Positions 31,868 to 42,519 of a DNA stretch of 64,000 nt are shown here, piece by piece. Every line of letters starts with the position of its first letter. Positions within the stretch are counted from its first letter, which is position 1. Under the pieces are notes generated by a model. That model did not search any database. It was not told the DNA's origin and worked only from the letters and a program-made list of their open reading frames with translations. A program made the position numbers and the translations under genes. The stretch comes from Conchocele bisecta (lineage: Eukaryota; Mollusca; Bivalvia; Lucinida; Thyasiridae). The DNA lies in NCBI GenBank assembly GCA_029237695.1, contig CM055271.1:38312462-38376461 (forward strand), read 5' to 3'.

Positions 31868-32246
31868 AGCTCCAGATAAGCAGCGTATTTGCTTAAATAC
31901 CCAATTAAAATTGTCAAAAACCCAATTGGAACCAGAAGTAGCGAGTATCGAAAAGCAATAAAACATTGATTGTACCTTTATCATGCTGCAGGAAACAATA
32001 AAAAGACCACAAATATAGCATATGTTTCTTATTTTCCACGAAAACACATCTTGGTATTCCAAGGAGACAATTCTAATGAAATACCAAGACAAATTTCCAT
32101 TTCGAAGCAAACTATTCAATAATTGCTGCCTGTTGATGTGTAAACAGTAGTGTGATTTTATTTTACCCAATTAAAATTTTGAAATACCCAATTGCTTTAG
32201 AAAGGATGGAGTGACAATACTCAATTACTCATTCCTTATCTGGAAC
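31868..32246 (-). repeat. Dispersed repeat, most complete copy (AAAACCCAATTG family)
   Basis: It joins the segment found at 17690-17890 (CAGATAAGCAGCGTATTTGC ... CTTGGTATTCC) to the segment found at 29210-29335 (AAATACCCAATTGCTTTAGA ... CCTTATCTGGAACG). Confidence 0.7.
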
Positions 32247-32427
32247 GCTGTATACCCACTGTGTATATTTCATTCATCCCGTCAACACAGTGCGTATCTG
32301 CCGTGAAACACGGTGCCGTGAAATTTTTTGATATCCTGTTAATACGACCTAATCACTGCGTATGAGTATGTGCTGTGGCTGGGGTTATTATTTTTGCATT
32401 TTAAAGCCATTTGCAGGTGTTGACGGG

Positions 32428-32579
32428 ATAAATAGAATAGTAGGTTAGTGCCGTGAATGGGAAAAATATCTGGCGCGGCACGGAAACGGGCTGTGCTCGG
32501 CTGAGCCTCGACCATCCCGTTTCCTAAGCCTTGCCATATATGTTTCCCATTCACGACACTAACCTACTATTCTCTATAT
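32428..32579. mobile_element. Palindromic MITE directly upstream of an exon
   Basis: GATAAATAGAATAGTAGGTT faces AACCTACTATTC with matching inner arms (GTGCCGTGAATGGGAAA against TTTCCCATTCACGACAC). The core GGAAACGGGCTGTGCTCGGC resembles the core at 33480-33540. Its right end lies about 20 bases before exon 7. Confidence 0.8.
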
Positions 32580-32598
32580 TCGGACGATTTGGATGCAG

Positions 32599-32691
32599 GA
32601 GGCGGGGTTATTGAAGACGACAGCGGAATAGTAGACACCAATCATACAGACGGGATGCCAGGACCCGGAGATTTCCCCGTCTGTCGAGAAG
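32599..32691 (+). CDS. Sushi domain, closing part with acidic linker (exon 7)
   Basis: This 93-bp exon has acceptor GGATGCAG ending at 32598 and donor GAAG|GTAAAT at 32692, phase 1 at both ends. It reads GGVIEDDSGIVDTNHTDG, then MPGPGDFPVCRE. The FPVC ending fits the last Cys of a sushi domain, which exon 6 lacks. The acceptor has only a weak pyrimidine tract, so this exon needs transcript support. Confidence 0.5.
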
Positions 32692-33421
32692 GTAAATACT
32701 CGGAATATAATCTATGAAAACTGGATATACACTAACGACTGAGCTAATCTTGACAAACTTTGTAAAATTATTTATTTCACGATACGTAAATATTGTGCTT
32801 GAAATCAATCAGCTTCATTAGCTGAGCTGTGCTTTGAAACTCTTTAAATTTAGTTATCAACGCATATTTATATTGTAGCAAACCAAAAGTCGCATATCAG
32901 ATGTAAATCGGAATAAGTTACGTTTATCAAGGTTTAAAACATTGCAATGTCAATTAAGAACGGTACGACGTCATGACGTTACATGCGTTTACGTCAGCGG
33001 TGCTGTGCGCGTCCGCTGGCACCAAGCAGGCCGAGAAAATAATCCAGTATACAAATGGTTTTAAATATGGTATAAATAAAACACTATGATACCAATAGTG
33101 TTAGAGAATATAAAATATTTTCCACTCGTGTGTATATTTTTTCACATTTGCAAACTCAACAAGCTTCGTTTGCTATTTATCAGGTAACCTGCCCTGTATT
33201 GACCGAATACGTACTGACTGATAACATATTGTTGTATCAGGCATTGACCTGATATAAACATCCGGGTTACAACGAAGTGAAAACTGACGATCCATTGGTC
33301 TGATGACGTCACGTGACGTTCCCGAATGACGTCAGCGTAATGACGCAACGTAAACAAGTCCGCGTTCTGTCCATATAATACGACGTCATCTAATATCATT
33401 TTCGAGCATAGAACGTTACCT

Positions 33422-33760
33422 GATAAATAGAATACCAGGCTAGTGTATTTTGATATCAAGTTTATCAGGCTCGGCTCGGAAACGGTTGGAATTCCTCAAC
33501 AAGCCTCGGAATTCCTACGCGTTTCCTAGCCTTGCCTGATAAACTTGATATCAAAATACACTAGCCTGGTATTCTATATACATCGATACATGTGATATAC
33601 ATGTATTATTGTATACGTACTTTCGGAAACAGTTGGAATTCCTCGGCAAGCCTCGGAATTCCTACGCGTTTCCTAGCCTTGCCTGATAAACTTGATGTCT
33701 ATCTACATCGATACATGTGATATGCATGTATTAATGTACACGTACTTTCGTTTCCCATTG
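33422..33760. mobile_element. Palindromic MITE with partial tandem duplication
   Basis: GATAAATAGAATACCAGGCT faces AGCCTGGTATTCTATATA across 33422-33580, with inner arms TGATATCAAGTTTATCAGGC against GCCTGATAAACTTGATATCA. The right half plus flank (CATCGATACATGTGATATAC ... GTACTTTCG) is repeated at 33622-33760. Confidence 0.8.
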
Positions 33761-33849
33761 AAACACAATGCAACGCAAGAGGTCAATAGTTTTCCATGTT
33801 GACGTCTCGTGAGTTCATATTGGTCAGTGCTTCACCTGGCAAATTATAC

Positions 33850-34350
33850 TCTGTTTCACGAAAGCTGCCCAAATTTTGCGGCCATATAAACAATTCAAAA
33901 AACTATATTTTTTTTCGATAATATTAAATTAAAGGAAAATTTAAGTATGAGCCTTCTTTTTATTTCGTGAAATTTGGTAAAATATTGATTTTATTGCGGA
34001 AAAAACAATTTCCCCATGTTAAATCCCTATGTCTATGGGGATTTAACATGGGGATTTTTGTTTAGAATTTCAGAAATACTGGACAGATTTTTAAAATTTA
34101 ATATTTGTTTTCTTAGATCATTTCCAAGCTATCTAGCTAGGTTTCGTTTTTTGACTCCTCCCACAACTCCTCTACCACTTTTTCCCCCTTGTTAAATTCC
34201 CATAGAGAAAATCATTTTTCGTAATAAAACCAATATTTGACAAAATTTCACGAAATAAAAAAAGGCTCATTCTCATTATCAAAAAAAATATTGTTTTTGC
34301 ATTGTCTATATAGCCGTATAATTTGGGCAGGTTTCGTGAAACAGACAGTA
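33850..34350. mobile_element. Palindromic MITE (ACTGTCTGTTCC-related)
   Basis: CTGTTTCACGAAAGCTGCCC faces GGGCAGGTTTCGTGAAACAG. The inside repeats the CCCATGTTAAATCCCTATG / GGGGATTTAACATGGGGATT palindrome found in related copies. Confidence 0.75.
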
Positions 34351-34448
34351 GTTCCTTCTAAATCACCACCAATTTGTTTTATTTTATTTTTAGTTTGCAT
34401 ATTTTTGGAAGCGCATACAAATTGCGAATGGTGTACGTATGTAATAGA

Positions 34449-34597
34449 AAGGTTATTTGAGTTGTATGCGGATATATGCCACTCGTTCCGACGCGCAACG
34501 ATATTGCGCGACGTTTGGAGCGCAATATCATTGCGCGGCGGAACGAGTGGCATACATTGTATATACACATAAAAATCAAATAACCTATTATTATACA
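34449..34597. mobile_element. Foldback MITE
   Basis: GAAAGGTTATTTGA faces TCAAATAACCTATT, and GCCACTCGTTCCGACGCGCA faces its inverse GCGGCGGAACGAGTGGC around a GCGCAATAT core. It is a near-complete hairpin of about 150 bases. Confidence 0.8.
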
Positions 34598-34828
34598 TGT
34601 ATATTTTCTAAACTATAGGTATATTCTATATGGCTGTGACTGAAGAAATGTATCCAGATCAATCTGTGCGTTCGCACAGTCTGAGCAGGATATGCGCTGA
34701 TCGTCAATGAAAAGTCTTATAACACGCAATATAGATGGTTACCACGATAGGGGAGTGTGCTATTTGATCAGGAGCTACACTGGTCATACAACTCATAAGC
34801 CCCACTTTCCCAGTCACAGCCACATACA

Positions 34829-35356
34829 TTTACTGTCTGTTCCACGTTTTTTTGCCGACGAACATTTTGGCTATTAAACACATTAAATCTAAAAAATATT
34901 TTAAAAGTAAGTACTTTTTCATCAATAACAAAAAAGTTACCCTCCCCAAAAGAAATTTGTTTCACGAAATTCCATCAAATATTGATTTTATTGCGAAAAA
35001 ACAATTTTTCTATGGGAATTTAACATGGGGAGTCAATTTCCATTTTTTTTGGAAATTGACTCCAAAACCTGACGAGATAGTTTGAAAATGATGTAATTAA
35101 GAAAACGAAAGTTAGATTTTGAAAATCGGTCCACAAATATTTGTTTTTCTTTTTAGCCCCCATGTTAAATTCCCATAGGTACATCTTTTTTTCGCAATAA
35201 AATCAATATTTGATAGAATTTCATCAAATAATTTTTTTGGGGGAGGGTGACTTTTTTCTTATTGGTAAAAAAGTATTTACTTTTAAATATGTTTTAGATT
35301 TAATGTGTTTAACAGCCAAAAGTTCGTCGGCAGCAAAACGTGGAACAGACAGTATA
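34829..35356. mobile_element. Palindromic MITE (ACTGTCTGTTCC family), long copy
   Basis: It begins ACTGTCTGTTCCACGTTTTT and ends CAAAACGTGGAACAGACAGT. The arms include AAGTACTTTTTCATCAATAA and its inverse, and the middle contains the AATTTAACATGGGGAGTCAA sequence shared with 52010-52040. Confidence 0.8.
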
Positions 35357-35984
35357 ATTTCATATTGTACTACTAAGCGAACTAGATTTGCTAGTAAGCA
35401 TGGGCTTATGTAATACCCCTAGGTGAACCCTGACCTCAGAATTTGTGACCTTGACATAGACATGAATAAAACATTACCTACTATGTTGACCCATTACTTG
35501 CTGAGGCTACACAGTCCTTAATACGAAAAATAACAACAATTCTCTTAGCGGAAGTATGTATATGTTGTGACCACTCATTTGAACCGTCTCGCCGAGGGCC
35601 CAATCTTGAGAGCCCGATTTTGAAACGCCATTTCCTGCATTCTCAGCAAGTTTGAGGATGATAATATGTGCTTTATTACGTAAATATTGAGGGGGCTAGG
35701 CCTCTCCCAACTTCCGCCGCCCCTGTATGCCCCAATGTCATACAAGAATCTAACTAGAGATCGTGTGTATAAAAAAGAAAACTTTCAATTTACACAAATT
35801 TCCAATTGATGTAAAAAAGTCTTACAAACTGTTTGACACAAGAAAATGACTAAGTGTTTCAGCACCATTTCGAGGTCACAAAGGTCAATGTCATGTCATG
35901 GTGCGAGGGGATCACACATGGTCAGGTGAATGAACTGTTCAAATATCACAGTAATCCTTCAAGTAATATTGAATATACTACATG

Positions 35985-36276
35985 AAACTTTTCTTTAGCT
36001 TATATTTAACGGCGGCACTGGCTTTAGGACCTTGCATGCCGTCTCCCAAGAATGGGAGAAAGAACGGAGGTAGAGATTTTTTGAGAGAAGCCGGTAATTC
36101 GTATTTACAGAGCAACTACGAATTATCGGTACCCATTTACAGCTGGGTGAACTGGAGCAGTGTGGATAAAGTGTCTTGCTCAAGGACACAACGCACGCCG
36201 CTAGTCAGGCTCGAACCCACGACCTTTGGATCAGTGGTCCGACACACTAACCATTACGCCACGGCGCTCCACTTAC
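35985..36276 (-). mobile_element. tRNA-derived SINE
   Basis: Read on the minus strand, the head carries GTGGCGTAATGGTTAGTGTG (A box) and GGTCGTGGGTTCGAGCC (B box) at 36275-36205. A body containing CTTGAGCAAGACACTTTATC and CACCCAGCTGTAAATGGGTA follows, then a tail ending AAATATAAGC near 35995. A tRNA-like head, conserved-type centre and unrelated tail are the classic SINE structure. The head lies about 40 bases upstream of exon 8. Confidence 0.85.
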
Positions 36277-36315
36277 ATGAAACTGTTACAAACTGACTTA
36301 TATGGTTTATTTCAG

Positions 36316-36495
36316 TCACGTGCCCTACTACACCCCCCGTGACCCGAGTCTCGTATTACCCGGAGAAACAAAAGTACATGTACGGAGACAAAGTGATCGT
36401 GAATAAGTGTCAGGGAACATTGGAGTTCATTGGTCAACACGAAATCCGTTGCCAAGGAAACGGCACGTGGTCCGGAGCTGCCACCTGTTGGAAAT
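36316..36495 (+). CDS. Sushi/CCP domain exon (exon 8)
   Basis: This complete sushi module is phase 1 at both ends. The acceptor is GGTTTATTTCAG ending at 36315 and the donor is GAAAT|GTAAGT at 36496. It reads TCPTTPPVTRVSYYPEKQKY, then MYGDKVIVNKCQGTLEF and HEIRCQGNGTWSGAATCWK. The four cysteines and the GNGTWSG motif fit the family closely. A sequon (NGT) is present. It lies 3.6 kb after exon 7 and 1.5 kb before the last exon. Confidence 0.88.
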
Positions 36496-36559
36496 GTAAG
36501 TTGGGTAGTGAAGGAACTCTTGTCAATACAGGAAGTGTTTCTCATGGAAATGTCTAGTT

Positions 36560-36772
36560 TTAACCCTCACTACGCGCGAGACAAAAATTGTCGTCTGCTG
36601 TTTTTAATTTTTGCCTAAATTCTTAACAAAAAAACCTGTTTTGACAGCACTTGAGAATCGTCTCCAGTGGAGACGATTCTCATGCGCTGCCAGAACAGTT
36701 TTTTATCGATAAATATTGAAAATAAAACATTTCCAGCAGACGACAAAATTAATTCAGCGTAGTAAGGGTTAA
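36560..36772. mobile_element. piggyBac-type MITE, complete copy
   Basis: It begins TTAACCCTCACTACGCGCGA and ends GCGTAGTAAGGGTTAA, so TTAA stands at both ends. Inside, AAAAACCTGTTTTGACAGCA faces TGCCAGAACAGTTTTTT around a perfect hairpin (GAGAATCGTCTCCA/TGGAGACGATTCTC). Confidence 0.8.
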
Positions 36773-36859
36773 ACAATTAACATTCAACTTTTCTAATTTA
36801 TTGGAATTCACCAGCCCGGAAAATGACCTGTGTATACCGTTTGTTTGTCACGGTTTGTT

Positions 36860-37340
36860 TTTTTCAGCTATTAAACATGATAAATGCACATGTAAGTACA
36901 TTTCTCATCAATCGTATAAAAATCCCCCTCCCCAAATTGTGTTATTTGCTGAAAATTCATCGAATATTGGAATTCAATCAAATATTAATTTTATCGCGAA
37001 AAAATCAAACAGTTTTGCATGGAAATTTAACGTGGGGCAAACATGAGCTGGGCGGTGACCAAGAGGGACGAAAAACGACAAACGAAAACTGTTTTGAAAG
37101 TCGCTCCTAAATCTGGCAACATAGCTTGGAAATGATGTAACTAAAAAACAAATGTGACATTTTGAACATCGGTCGACAAATTTCAAAAGTATTAAGCCCC
37201 CATGTTGAGATCGTATAGATTTGACGAAATTTGGCCAAATAAACACATTGTGGAGGGTGATTTACGAATAAATATCTAAAGTTGGATATTTTAATATGTT
37301 TGTGATGGCCAAAAGTAGGTTGGCAGCACAATCTGTGCTG
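36860..37340. mobile_element. Decayed palindromic MITE (ACTGTCTGTTCC family)
   Basis: AGCTATTAAACATGATAAAT, TTTCTCATCAATCG and AAATTTAACGTGGGG on the left answer CCCCATGTTG, GATATTTTAATATGTTTGTG and AGTAGGTTGGCAGCACAA on the right, as in the better copies. The stretch 37340-37450 then continues with a fragment of the CTTGATTGGCTGAGC family. Confidence 0.6.
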
Positions 37341-37919
37341 TGTTACAGTTCAGGCTCAGACAGTAAAATTGTTTGATTACCTGTTGGCATGGCCAATACA
37401 TTTTCAGGAACTTTGATACTATGAAAAAGATTAACGCAGACGGTTGTGTAATACTTAATAATTATAGTTCACATATAGCAGCTTAAATAAATTAATTTCA
37501 TAGCGAGCGCAAGCGATGATTAATTTAATAGATATTGACGAAAGCGTCGCAATATGCGATTAATTCAGACGAAATGCTCTCCTTTCATTGGTCGAGAAAC
37601 TAGGGCAACTAATAAGTATTATTATATGACTAAGTATTTCAGTCATTCTCATTGGCCGAAACACGGCTAGATGAGTATCTACAAATTGAATGTAGACCTT
37701 TGAACGGTTTGTTTACACGAATATGCACTCTCTGACCACGACACCGGTCGGATATGTGTTTATTCGTAAAAACAACATATTGTTCAACTCCTTAGAGCGC
37801 ATGCGTATTACTGGCACATGTAATTGTTATTGTGTTTATACTGTATAATGACTATTCCTGATTTTCTGAATATTTTCTGAATATTCGTGGTAAGAGTCAT
37901 GCAATAAAACAATTATAGT

Positions 37920-37996
37920 ATTTTGAGTCGGTGTACATGAGATTTAGTGACCTTCGAAAAGTCCAGGTCCGTAAATCTCATGTACACCAACTCAAA
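37920..37996. repeat. Short hairpin upstream of the last exon
   Basis: TTTTGAGTCGGTGTACATGA faces TCATGTACACCAACTCAAA, with GATTTA facing TAAATC inside. It ends about 45 bases before exon 9. Confidence 0.75.
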
Positions 37997-38040
37997 TACA
38001 ATAAGTGTATATTATTGTATAGCTGGTCCTATTGTTGCAG

Positions 38041-38189
38041 TTTGTCAGGGTGGCAAGATAGAACAGATTCAGCTACAGAACACATGGATTCGGGCCAAGG
38101 GAGACACATTCAATATCGCCTCCTTCGGCAGATGTAAAAACAAGTGTCGTCGCTATAAAAAGTATAATTATATGTTTGGGAATGTTTGA
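38041..38189 (+). CDS. C-terminal exon of gene 1 (exon 9)
   Basis: After the acceptor CCTATTGTTGCAG the frame enters in phase 1, as exon 8 requires. It reads VCQGGKIEQIQLQNTWIRAK, then GDTFNIASFGRCKNKC, a basic tail RRYKKYNY and a TGA at 38187. There are three cysteines. I do not recognise a domain, and it is not a standard sushi. The lysine/arginine cluster after the last Cys could bind acidic partners, but that is speculation. No AATAAA lies close behind the stop. Confidence 0.6.
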
Positions 38190-38574
38190 CTATGAAAAAT
38201 GTTAATTTCTCGAGAATCGAAATGTTGGCATCTCATGTAAAATTTTCTTCTCACCATCTTCTTCCGGTTGTCAGATTGGTTTCGGACAAATTATTGGGAG
38301 ATTAATTACGGAATGATTAAAGATCTTTATTTATGGTAAGTCGCCTATTTAATTTTATTGTTATGATCTTGAATTTGGTGATGATAATTTATAATATTTT
38401 ATAAAGATGGAGTAAATAATTTGTTTGTGGTTTCTGTTGGTTACGTCTATTTGATTGGTTAATTTTCTGCGAGTCTGTCGGGAATGAAAACTTTTATGTC
38501 TTACCGGCACAGGTTGATTCGAGTCCGAGAATGATATTCGAAATGTGATATTCACCTCGAGGTGAAATTTGTAA

Positions 38575-38670
38575 TAGTTAGATCATAAAATTGCAAGTGT
38601 ATTTGATTTAAACGAGGCCGTAAGGCCGTGTTTAAATCAAATGCACGTGCAATTTTATGATCTAACTATT
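38575..38670. mobile_element. Near-perfect foldback element
   Basis: AATAGTTAGATCATAAAATT faces AATTTTATGATCTAACTATT, and TTTGATTTAAAC faces GTTTAAATCAAA around a GAGGCCGTAAGGCC centre. Confidence 0.85.
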
Positions 38671-38751
38671 TATGACATAACGTTTACCCACGGCTGGACA
38701 TGATCGAACCTTATAATTGCAACCTTATAATCATGATCGAACCTTATAATT

Positions 38752-39002
38752 GAGACATCCCAGGTGATGTTTTACCGTCGGACATCTGCGTAATTTCATT
38801 AACTAAGTTTACAAAATTTACAATATTTTTCATAAATAAAGTCAAAAGTTGACAAAATGTTCAGAGTAATTCCGCATGTACTCTGAAAACTGTGTCAACT
38901 TTTGCGGCATTTAGGGAAAATATGGTAAATTTTGTAAACGTATTTCATGAAATTACGCAGATGTCCGAAGGTACAAAATCACATGGCCTGTCTCATATGA
39001 GA
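38752..39002. mobile_element. Palindromic MITE (TATGAGAC family), copy 2
   Basis: The order GACATCTGCGTAATTTCATT, GTCAAAAGTTGACAAA, TGTCAACTTTTG and ACGCAGATGTCCGAAGGTAC, ending ATCACATGGCCTGTCTCATA, matches 7136-7389. Confidence 0.8.
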
Positions 39003-39239
39003 CCTGCGTTAATAATTATGCCTATCGATTACCATTACCATTGATATTTTCTATATAACGTAATATAACCGTCTACCACACAGTTTGCTATTCTCCGTTA
39101 CTTAACCTATTTTCCCATAACCTGCACACAATTTGCTCTGAATAATCACTAATGAAAATATAGGGTTAATTATTGTTAAAAATGATAAACTCAATTTCCT
39201 GTCAGCGGTTGGAATTGAAACCGCCCCACATGACAAACA

Positions 39240-39800
39240 TGTTCCGGCATATGCTTGAAAATGGCGTAAATGATACATTAAAGGTACATCATCTACATGC
39301 CCACTCAGTAGGCACAAAATGTTCTTTATATAAGAGACATCATCAGAAACATTTTCTGGCAAAATAAACATTCATTCACCATTACCCCACGTATTGATTA
39401 GCATTATTATACATTTTATATCAGACGTAAATTTCCACACTGATATCAGGGGCGATAACCGTGTCTCATTAAAACGTTAACGGACATTACTATTTATTAT
39501 CTGTATTTATGTTTTGATGTGCAATGATCATACTTTATAATCTGTCGAAAATTTTACTTTTTCAGATGACGCATTTAATTAGAATAAATAATTAAAATAT
39601 ATCATGCCTGATTTGCATATGAAAATAGCCTAATACCACCGGGAGTTACTATCATTAAAATATGTATTACTAACTATTTATATCTGTATAGTGGGCACTC
39701 GCAATTTCCTAAAACTGGTCGAATAGTGACACAATTATACATTTATTTAATTCCTATAAAGAACATGTTGTGCCTACTGAGTGGGCATGTGCCTTTAACA
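39240..39800. repeat. Dispersed inverted repeat (GCCCACTCAGTAGGCACA family)
   Basis: ATGCCCACTCAGTAGGCACA at about 39297 faces TGTGCCTACTGAGTGGGCAT at about 39769. Between are TTTCTGGCAAAATAAACATT, GATATCAGGGGCGATAACCG and CTAACTATTTATATC. Other copies are at 19718-19945, 21100-21330 and 47830-48840. Confidence 0.75.
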
Positions 39801-39935
39801 TGCCTGTGAAGTAGATTAGTACACCAATTGACCGGTTTCTGCAAACAAAGAGTGTCTATGGCATACACCATCTGCATTATGTTTTTTACTGTGCTACTTT
39901 CATGTACCACACCGTGCATGAATATATGGGTCCCG

Positions 39936-40109
39936 TTTCACTAAACTACGTAATACTAAAATGTTAGTGAGTGCAAAATTATGATAGTCTGTATATTCAC
40001 ATTAACACTGTTTTCTTGTAAACACTTATTGGATTTACATTTATTGAGCATAGGCTGCATTCTTAAGAACATTTTAGTCGTACGAAGATTAGTGAAACGG
40101 GCCCCTGGT
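39936..40109. mobile_element. Palindromic MITE (CGTTTCACTAAACTTCGTACGAC family), copy 2
   Basis: CCCGTTTCACTAAACTACGT faces TCGTACGAAGATTAGTGAAA and CGGGCCCC. The inner part has TTTACATTTATTGAGCATAG. Confidence 0.75.
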
Positions 40110-40342
40110 GATTTAGTGTCGCTAAGCCTGCAGCACCAGTGGCTTCATTGTTTCAGATTCGTGTGCCGTGCCATAACGTTCGGTCTTGACTTCAGACGCG
40201 GTTGGAAATGCATATTGCATACCCAAGATCCGGATTCAAACCCGAGACTGTTGGGCGTCAAGCCAAAGTGGACTGTAGTGTACAGACATTGCACAGAACA
40301 ATCATAATACAGTCTACTCTCATTACCTTAATCTGTCTTAAG

Positions 40343-40735
40343 TCAAACTACTGATAGCTGAAAGACAAAAATGCATGGTCCCCAGTACATGTTTTCCCCT
40401 TTAATATATCTCATTAAATCATACCGTTTCACAACACCCACTAAACCTTCATAACATCCGCCCATCCAGGGAGCTAACTCCACAATAAACGTCCATTGTA
40501 TTCTTTCATTTGCTACGTTTGTCATTACGTCAGAATCGGTAACTATTGTTTTCAATATTTTGTCAATAGTGTCACTTGCTACTTTAAACTGTGATGCATT
40601 GTCACTAATGACCGTCGTTGGTTTACGATAACGAGCGATGAACCTCCTTAAGACCAGCATAAACTGTTCACTGGACATATCTTGCATTAGTTCCAAATGA
40701 ATGGCTCTAGTCACTAAACAATTAGGTAAATCCAC
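40343..40735 (-). pseudogene. BEL/Pao integrase core, fragment
   Basis: The frame begins at LVTRAIHLELMQDMSSEQF, continues FIARYRKPTTVISDNASQFK (the second catalytic Asp) and reaches APWMGGCYEGLVG, where the third catalytic acid of BEL integrases normally stands in an APWWGGFWERLVG-type motif. The first catalytic Asp lies before this piece. After RYIKGENMYWGP it leaves the family pattern. A CCGGTCAGTA triplication at 40748-40775 interrupts the upstream part. Confidence 0.75.
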
Positions 40736-40908
40736 ACCTTTTTCGTACCGGTCAGTACCGGTCAGTACCGGTCAGTGTTTTGATATACAATGTTCTAATC
40801 CGGTTTTGGTGAACGGTGGAGATTCCGTTACACGATCCTTTGGCAAAGGTGGCATCTCGGGCATTGTGTATGGTCCACCTTCATGACGCCGACAGATGTT
40901 GCAGGCTT

Positions 40909-41539
40909 TCAGAACTGTCTTAACTGACTGGCGTCCCTGTGGTATCCAGTATTTCTGTCTGACACTACAATACCGGCGTGTAACTTTATTCTGTGATATT
41001 TGTCTATCATGAGATTGGTAAATTGATCATGTTTTGGTAATAGTATTGGATGTTTGGCGGTGTCAGTAATGTCAGCATTATCTAGCCTACCCTGGCACCG
41101 CATGATACCTTTAGCGTCCAAATGTAAACCGAATTGCGATTTCAAATGGTGATGTTTGTCACTGATAATTGCGTTAATGACGTCGGAATAATATATTCTT
41201 TGAATACTCGACACCCAGAGTGTCAGCATTTGTGATCTCCGTTGCAGTTATTGGACCGTTCATGTGACATTTTCTCTTCAATTTCCCGATAAATCTCATA
41301 GCTAGTGCTGTAACTCTTAGCAGTCTGATAACAGACGAGAACTCATTACAGTTCATCTCGAACGGTGGTGAGGTGTCATTTTCGACTTCAGTTTTGATAT
41401 TCGGCGTTTCATTCGCCAGCAGTTCAGCTTCGTTCATGAACTGAGATTTGTTAATTTCTTTCTGAATGTTATCCGGTATTTGTATGTGCTCATCCACATC
41501 GACACCACTTACTGGCCATTCGGTTTCGGGGAGTAACAA
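40909..41539 (-). pseudogene. BEL/Pao RNase H-to-integrase zinc region, fragment
   Basis: Two overlapping frames cover this part. The first (41539-41174) holds SVIRLLRVTALAMRFIGKLK, the linker before the integrase. The second (41229-40909) holds GIMRCQGRLDNADI, KHPILLPKHDQFTNLMIDKY and HRIKLHAG, the start of the integrase zinc-binding region (H-x3-H type). The following Cys pair is in another frame. Confidence 0.65.
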
Positions 41540-42519
41540 CCATGAAGGTCCATGTCACCATGATGTCATGTCATTCAATTCGCTAGTATCAGTCCCCCTG
41601 CTAGCAACATCCGCATGATTTTCCTTCGTCGATACGTAACAGAATGTTTTATTATCATGACGTTTGATCTCATCTATTCAATTCTGCACAAATGTAGATA
41701 GTTTCTTATCACTCTTAATCAACACATCTGGTTCCTATCAGAACTGCTAGTAATTCCAGCCTTGGGATCGTCACGTCATTAACTGGTGCAACACGCGTCT
41801 TCGCAAATATCAGATAAATTTTGCTTATCTTGCCATTGGACTGGTGTAAATACTCTGCTGTTGCATATGCCTTCTTAGAAGCGTCGCAGAAATATAATAG
41901 TTTGTAGGAAACATGTCCATCCAGTCCAATGTATCGCGGAAGCTGAATATCTGGGATTGTTGTAAGGTTGTGATTAATGCCACTCCATATGCTTTGATAT
42001 TCGTCACTTACGGGTTAATCCCAATCAATTTTCTTAGACCACAATGTTTGAAGGAACACCTTTCCCTTTAGCGTTACTGGACAAAATAGGCCCAAATGAT
42101 CATATACCGATGCGATTTGAGACAACGCTTCTCTCTTCGTGACATGCTGTAGTGGGTACACTTTACGCGAGCGACACAGCGATAATGTGTCTTCATTTAC
42201 ATTCCATCAGTGCCCTAATACTTTTATTTATTCTCCATGCGGTTGATCATAGACAGGTATTTCACGTAATACCTCTTGACTATTTGAAATCCAGTCACGT
42301 ATGTTCATAGATGCATCTTTAAATATTGTCTTCGACTCGGTGTATATCTCGGTAGCTTTCATTATAGAATCAGTTCCACTATCATGTTATCAACATATAT
42401 ATATCCGTTCTTATCTTGTCAGAGACTTCGGTACCAACAGTTCGGAGATGATGCTCGAGTGTCGCTCCGAGTAGAAACGGACTGGAGACTATTCCGAATG
42501 GGACCCAACATAATCTGAG
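41540..42519 (-). pseudogene. BEL/Pao reverse transcriptase C-terminal part, heavily decayed
   Basis: Short frames with BEL-like sequence occur, for example around 41825-42007 (AYGVALITTLQQSQI), but none is long and stops are frequent. The region sits between the RT N-terminus and the integrase, which fixes its identity by position. Confidence 0.5.

Noticed and set aside
36190..36276. tRNA gene on the minus strand
   Set aside because: A and B boxes are good, but the stems do not close and a SINE body with a conserved-type centre follows, so it is a tRNA-derived SINE.
39810..40342. 3' LTR of the BEL/Pao element
   Set aside because: No similarity by eye to the sequence beyond the Gag end (45280-46160). 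Part of the interval is a palindromic MITE.
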